Assembly: GCA_022266195.1 (NCBI GenBank)
Contig: WHVY01000004.1
Coordinates: 3,675,501 to 3,739,500 of the forward strand
Reading direction: 5' to 3'
Length of the DNA stretch: 64,000 nucleotides
Source of the DNA: Tetranychus cinnabarinus
Taxonomy: Eukaryota; Arthropoda; Arachnida; Trombidiformes; Tetranychidae
Made by a program: the position numbers and the translations under genes. Below, one piece after another: positions 59,214 to 64,000 of this stretch. Numbering within the stretch: the first letter of the stretch is position 1; the number at the start of each line of letters is the position of its first letter. Under the pieces are notes generated by a model. It did not search any database. It was not told the DNA's origin and saw only the letters and a list, made by a program, of their open reading frames with translations.

Positions 59214-59250
59214 ATGAATCAAGGAATAATACTTTTCACACTTTTACAAG
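59214..59250 (+). CDS. Candidate first coding exon (start of a signal peptide) of a gene leaving the window
   Basis: The exon would run 59137-59250, bounded by a good acceptor (ttcttattattacag) and a donor (TTACAAG|gtaagac). The ATG at 59214 begins MNQGIILFTLLQ, a short hydrophobic run that looks like the start of a secretory signal peptide, split in phase 1 by the donor. A short upstream frame (ATG at 59141, 14 codons) precedes it in the same exon, which could dampen translation. A large 5' intron followed by a short signal-peptide exon is common in neuronal cell-surface genes, but no domain is visible because no further exon was found up to 64000. The product is unknown. Confidence 0.35.
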
Positions 59251-61964
59251 GTAAGACAATTTTGCCAATAATTCATCAAAATGGAAAGCAAGGAAAATAG
59301 TGTTTCAAGACTATTCAAGAAGACTCTTTATTAGCATGAAAATGTCTCTTAAGAGGTTGAGATATTATTCTTGTGGCTAACAGGGATTCATTCATATTTG
59401 ATTAACTATTTACATCAACCATGAAACATATTCCAATGCTAATGTCATCATGAAGGAAACCATCGAATGTAAAGTGACAATTTTATGCAACATTCATCAT
59501 AAAGTTGTAACAACAAATCTGCCAGAAATTTCATTGTTCAATCTTTTTCTTTGAGTTTTTTTTCCAATCGAAATTCGAATTGGAAATCGTTCGCAAAAAT
59601 TTTGACTTGGAACCTAATTTCATTGATACATTAAATGAAGGTGAAATAATGCTAATTAATGATCATTAAGTGTTTGACATTTTACTTTTGATCAATTACG
59701 ATAATCAATTTTGCTGGGTTGAAGGTTGGTCAAGACAGTTTAAAGTTTGGATGATTGATGAGGGACAATTTAAAATGATGAAAAACAAGGGTTGAGGTTA
59801 TTCACCATTGAACAGTGAAGAAGGAAAACAATCAGATTTGATTGAGTAAACTTTTGATTTACTATTATTAGTAAATTAAATTACATCTTTACCTTCACTT
59901 TGCTCTTTACCTTTATTAAATTGTTTATCCAATGTAACAAGTCCCATTTATAATGGTAGAAGCAAATCTATTGTTGTGATCAAACAACATTTGACCATCC
60001 CATTACCAGAACAACAGAGAGAAAAGAGCTTGACCACAAGTTCAACTAATCATGAATCAAGTTGAGTAGACAGTCAAGAGAGTAAACAGGGAGAAAAAAG
60101 CTTAATCAGAACAAATTGCTCAATTACAGGGGAATATCAAGAAAATGAAAAATATATTATCCAATTGTGTTATCACAAACAAGATCAGTTTCAAACACAT
60201 TTTCAAATGATCTTTAGACGCTGTTCAATTAGTCAAGCAAAAGAGTTGACCAAAGAAAAGGGAAAACTCCAAAACTCTGAAGTTTCCATGAAAAGAAAAA
60301 GATGAAATTTTCGATAAAAAATCACTTGAAATGTTAACAAGATATTGACAAATTTCTTTACGATTACATTATTCAATATCCATATTATCCACTCAACTTC
60401 GACTTTTCATCTGAAAGAAATAATCTTTTCGAGTTTGATTGATCTCGACTCTTAATCAACTTTGAATCGACCAAAATTTCCATCTTTTCACTTTTACTAA
60501 GATTTATTGAATTTGAAAACTAAATCCACTGGCAAAATGATTAATTTCATGATAATAATTGCCGTTTATCCTCATCATTATGGATTATTGAAATTACAAC
60601 TGTTATCATCAATTTCATCATCTGGTGAATAATGATGTCAAAATGATGTTCACTTGAATAAGCACAACTTAACTTATAGTTGCCAACATTGAGAATTATA
60701 ATTTGTTGACTCTCTGAACACCAATTTGATTACATTTGATTAACTCTAAACAAAACCCAACTAAAGGTAAACCTCAACTTTAAATGGTTTCACTGTTTCA
60801 CTCCCAATCCCATTAAAGAAACACAGAAAGGAAGAGGAAAATAATATTCCAAAAAAATGAACAATATTGAACAGTTTATCAGTTTAATTTGAGGCAAAAA
60901 AAGGGAATCAAAAGAAATCTTATTTCAATAGTGACAATTTTCAATTGTTGATACAAATATTAACTGTTCAAATGATATTTGCTGAGAGCACTTTTAAAAT
61001 GAATGTGTAATGCAAGAAGCACAAAAATATTTCCCTTTTCAGGCTTTTCTCTCTCATACATTTTCCCCTGATCTTCTTGAACTTTTCCACCTCAGTTTGT
61101 TTATTCAAATGCTTTTACATTATCATTCATCTTTTTCCTTTCATGTTTATAAACAAACAATAACTCAATCAAACTGTTATTTTAGTTTACCTTGCCTTAT
61201 CCAAATTGAACATTAATCCATTATAAAATGCCATTAGATAATAACATTGAACAAATGTTGTGACCAACATTGAAATTGTTTCAGTTTTTGATCGACTGTG
61301 ATAGGCTTTGATCTGGTCGACAATTAAACAAATGAATGCAAGTCTGCGGTCATGATTAGGATTGTCGAGTTAACGCTCGACTTTTCTTTGCTTCTAATTG
61401 ACTTTCCAGTCAATAATATTGCAATGGACAAAAGTTGAAATGAAATCAATAGTGAAATGAGAGAAAAATAATGTTCCATACATGGGCTTGGATTTGTTGA
61501 AACAAATGAAACAAAACATTGATAGTATAAATTATTTATATGGTTACCTGGGGCGTTGATAAATTAGTAAGCCTTCAGCTTGCAACTAATCAATGAACGG
61601 TCAACAGCTAAAAATAATGTTAATGATGATGATGATAATAATTGATAACATTTATTATTGGAAATCGATTTGGTGTCTGTTTAAGCTCCTGTAAGGTTCA
61701 ACTTGTAATGAACAACTCGGGAAGGAGTGAAAGGCAAAAGTAAAAAAAGGAAAAGGTAAAAACAACAAAAATTGTTGATGAGGTGAGTTAAGGAAGGTGA
61801 AAGTAAACTCGGAAAAAAGGCAAGTAATGCGAGTGTAATAAGGATAATATTTAGGCCTGGTTCGAGTAGATATAGTCTACATCTTTAAGCTATTATTATT
61901 ATCATTTTGTTTCACCATTTGGGACTATTAGTTGGTACAAATATTTTATGTTTGCTATTGATTA

Positions 61965-61981
61965 GTGTGTGTGTGTGTGTG
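61965..61981 (+). repeat. (GT)n microsatellite
   Basis: An uninterrupted GT run of about eight and a half units, flanked on both sides by the hexamer gattag or attag. It is the only clear dinucleotide microsatellite I noticed in the window. Confidence 0.9.
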
Positions 61982-62759
61982 ATTAGTGTTTCTTTCAAAT
62001 GTTTTGTGTCCTTTTTAGAGTTTCCAGAGTCTCTTGCATCTCGCTGGACAACAAATGATTATTAAATTATGTTAACATTAGATAATGATATTGATGAAGA
62101 TACTAGGTAAAGAAGGAAAAGTTAAGAAAATAGCTTCATTCATTTGTGCTGTTGAGTGAAATTAGCAAAACCAGGATTAAAATGATTATTATAATGGTAA
62201 TGATGTTCATCTAGATGATCATTTTTACCAGTAAATTGGTATTTTGTTTGTGTTCAACTAAAGCTAATTCTGATTCGATGAACCAATCGATAGACTAACA
62301 AATTGTATTAATTATTAATCATGTTATGTAGACGATTCTATAAAGAATCGATCTGATCGATGGTACGATTAGATACGATTCCGTTTTCTGAATTGAATCG
62401 AAAACTTGATCGATTAAAATAACTTCTAGTCGAGTCTGAGCAATCTTTTGGGCACTGTCTTGACCACTTTTTGTAGCTTTTTATGATTTTCTGATAGCTG
62501 TGTGCAGGCTACACACACAGGCTAAAGGTGAGTTCATATTGAAAAAGCATTCGGCCTTTTATGTTAATTAATCATTTCTATCGCGCTTCAGCCCCCTAAC
62601 TATTACAATAACTCGAAGATTCAGCTAAGAAGTTGGTAAAAGCAAAACTCTGTATATTTGCACAAACCCAAGATATTAGCTTTGAAGGCAGTTTGAGCAA
62701 CAATTGAAAGCAACTATGATTTTAATGAAAGTAAATTAGTTTCAATATTATTTGATAAT

Positions 62760-63745
62760 GAGTACAGGGCTATTCGACCTCATTTTCATTTTGGAAAATT
62801 GTGGGCTCTTTGAAAATTACCTACAGGAGTTCTTCGGAGGTCAAATGAACGAATGACCTTCTATGACCCCGAAACATTTGCACGCTTTAGACCGTTGTAG
62901 TAGGGGGTATCGTCACGTTTAACAAATTCTATTTAAAGCCAAAGAAAATACCAAAGAAAATACCAAAAAAAGAAAGAAATTTAACGAAAAAGGCGTTTGT
63001 AAATATGATCAAGACCGTCAGGAGGTGCAGGACGATGAGCAAGAGATGGAGAAACAACAAGTTTTGAAGCAGTGGAAAGTTGGATAGCTTTGGTCGCAGA
63101 TAGAGAGGCTTTATCAAGCAAGGTTCGTGAATCTAAGCGGCAGGAAGCGAGTTCTTGAATCGTTGTTCAGCCGAAGAAGAAGCAAAGTAGGAAGATTTCA
63201 ATGGTATGGGCTGCACGAGCTAGTTTGATACCGGAGATAAATTTGATGAGAAAAAGATGAAGATTGAGAAAGATGGTGTTTAGGTCTTCCGTCACAATAA
63301 GTTTCAACCTCAAAGTCAGTCAAAGTCACTGTTATTCGACCTCTGATTCTCATTTGAAGATCATTTTCAAAAATTTCAAAATTTTCGAGATTTTCGAGGT
63401 TTTTACTTAATATATATAACTCATGCTGACGCAAGAATCAGAGAGTTTTATACCGTACAAGCAATCAATTGGTTTCAAAAAAATACTGGGCGTCTTTTTA
63501 TGCTTTATGCCGGTTTGAATATCGAACAAATGTTGAGGCTACAGAACTTAGACTTGAATCATAAGCTTCCGTAGATTGAAGAACCTTAAGTTCAAACTCT
63601 CAAGGTCATTGAAGGCCACTCCATTATTTGACCTCTAAATGACATTTGAAGGTCATTTTCTGAAAGTCAAAACTTTTTCAGATTGTTTGATGTTTATTGC
63701 GTTGTCCGCTTGAAAAATAAATGAAAAATTTTCAAACCCATTTGA
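62760..63745 (+). repeat. Diverged copies of the ~285 bp dispersed repeat, plus orientation
   Basis: The landmark tattcgacctc or tatttgacctct, followed by an (a/t)catttgaaggtcatttt-like stretch, occurs at about 62767, 63331 and 63622. The last two are ~290 bases apart and the first lies about twice that distance upstream. The 63460-63740 part matches the reverse complement of the repeat in the colmedin intron (33420-33735). The copies differ considerably, so this is an old element or satellite-like dimer. No open frame is conserved among them. Confidence 0.65.
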
Positions 63746-64000
63746 TCAACTGAATGGTATGGAAACAGTCGTATCCTTTGGCCAGTTCCGCCCAAATGAC
63801 CACCGATAACCTCGAAAATTTGATACAATCAAGTTGCTTGGTACTATTATCTTATTAAGATTAAAATTATTGCTTTGTTCAGAACCATGACTGAAAAATC
63901 GCACTTATCAAAATTCTGTTGATGCCAGCATTACAAGGTGGATATAATTGTTATCCAATACATTCAAAGCGCAAGGGATGAATAGCTAAACAAAACAAAT

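Larger units (their letters stand above)
59251..64000 (+). other. Downstream region with no recognised exon
   Basis: If the exon at 59137-59250 is real, this is its next intron, still open at the window edge. The first part is AT-rich low-complexity DNA. From about 62340 the sequence becomes more complex and holds diverged repeat copies. No coding exon was identified on either strand. Confidence 0.4.

Noticed and set aside
62501..62521. Small hairpin ctgtgtg...cacacag
   Set aside because: Perfect stem of only seven bases in a region of simple repeats; no terminator or element context.
1..64000. tRNA genes, rRNA, CRISPR arrays, bacterial operons or ribosome binding sites
   Set aside because: No sequence resembling a tRNA B-box in a foldable context was seen. 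The gene structure is eukaryotic, and the tandem repeats are protein-coding or intronic, with no spacer pattern of CRISPR type.

Overview
The window is eukaryotic nuclear DNA, AT-rich, with short GT-AG introns and long, nearly featureless intergenic and intronic stretches. Gene content (stomatin, colmedin, mitoribosomal S29, COP9 subunit 2) is typical of an arthropod. The giant, intronless, Ser/Ala/Gly repeat gene with a signal peptide matches the serine-rich fibroins of spider mites. My best guess is a trombidiform mite of the Tetranychus type; that is inference from gene content and base composition.

Layout. 127-4488 (+): a complete six-exon stomatin gene whose 3.2 kb first intron carries four diverged copies of a ~650 bp tandem unit. 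5882-20203 (-): one uninterrupted 14.3 kb reading frame for a 4773-residue secreted silk-like protein, made of 38 full repeat modules, with a TATA box and initiator just upstream. It converges on the stomatin gene. 21692-38431 (-): a 12-exon colmedin gene (type II membrane anchor, collagen repeats, two Ig domains, Cys-rich linker, olfactomedin domain), with one 9.6 kb intron that contains a dispersed repeat. 39963-41560 (-): DAP3/mRpS29, five exons. 42470-44684 (-): CSN2, nine exons. 49.1-64 kb (+): probably the 5' end of a large gene. It has a noncoding first exon ending at 49440, a 9.7 kb intron, then a short exon with a candidate start at 59214; the rest would lie beyond the window. The right end holds diverged copies of the ~285 bp repeat seen in inverted orientation inside the colmedin intron.

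The four conserved genes were joined exon by exon: all splice sites are GT-AG, phases agree at every junction, and total lengths divide by three (292, 859, 379 and 444 residues). The genes do not form a functional pathway; they are ordinary neighbours. The striking element is the silk-like gene, whose modules are nearly identical at DNA level and carry marker substitutions recording recent block duplications.
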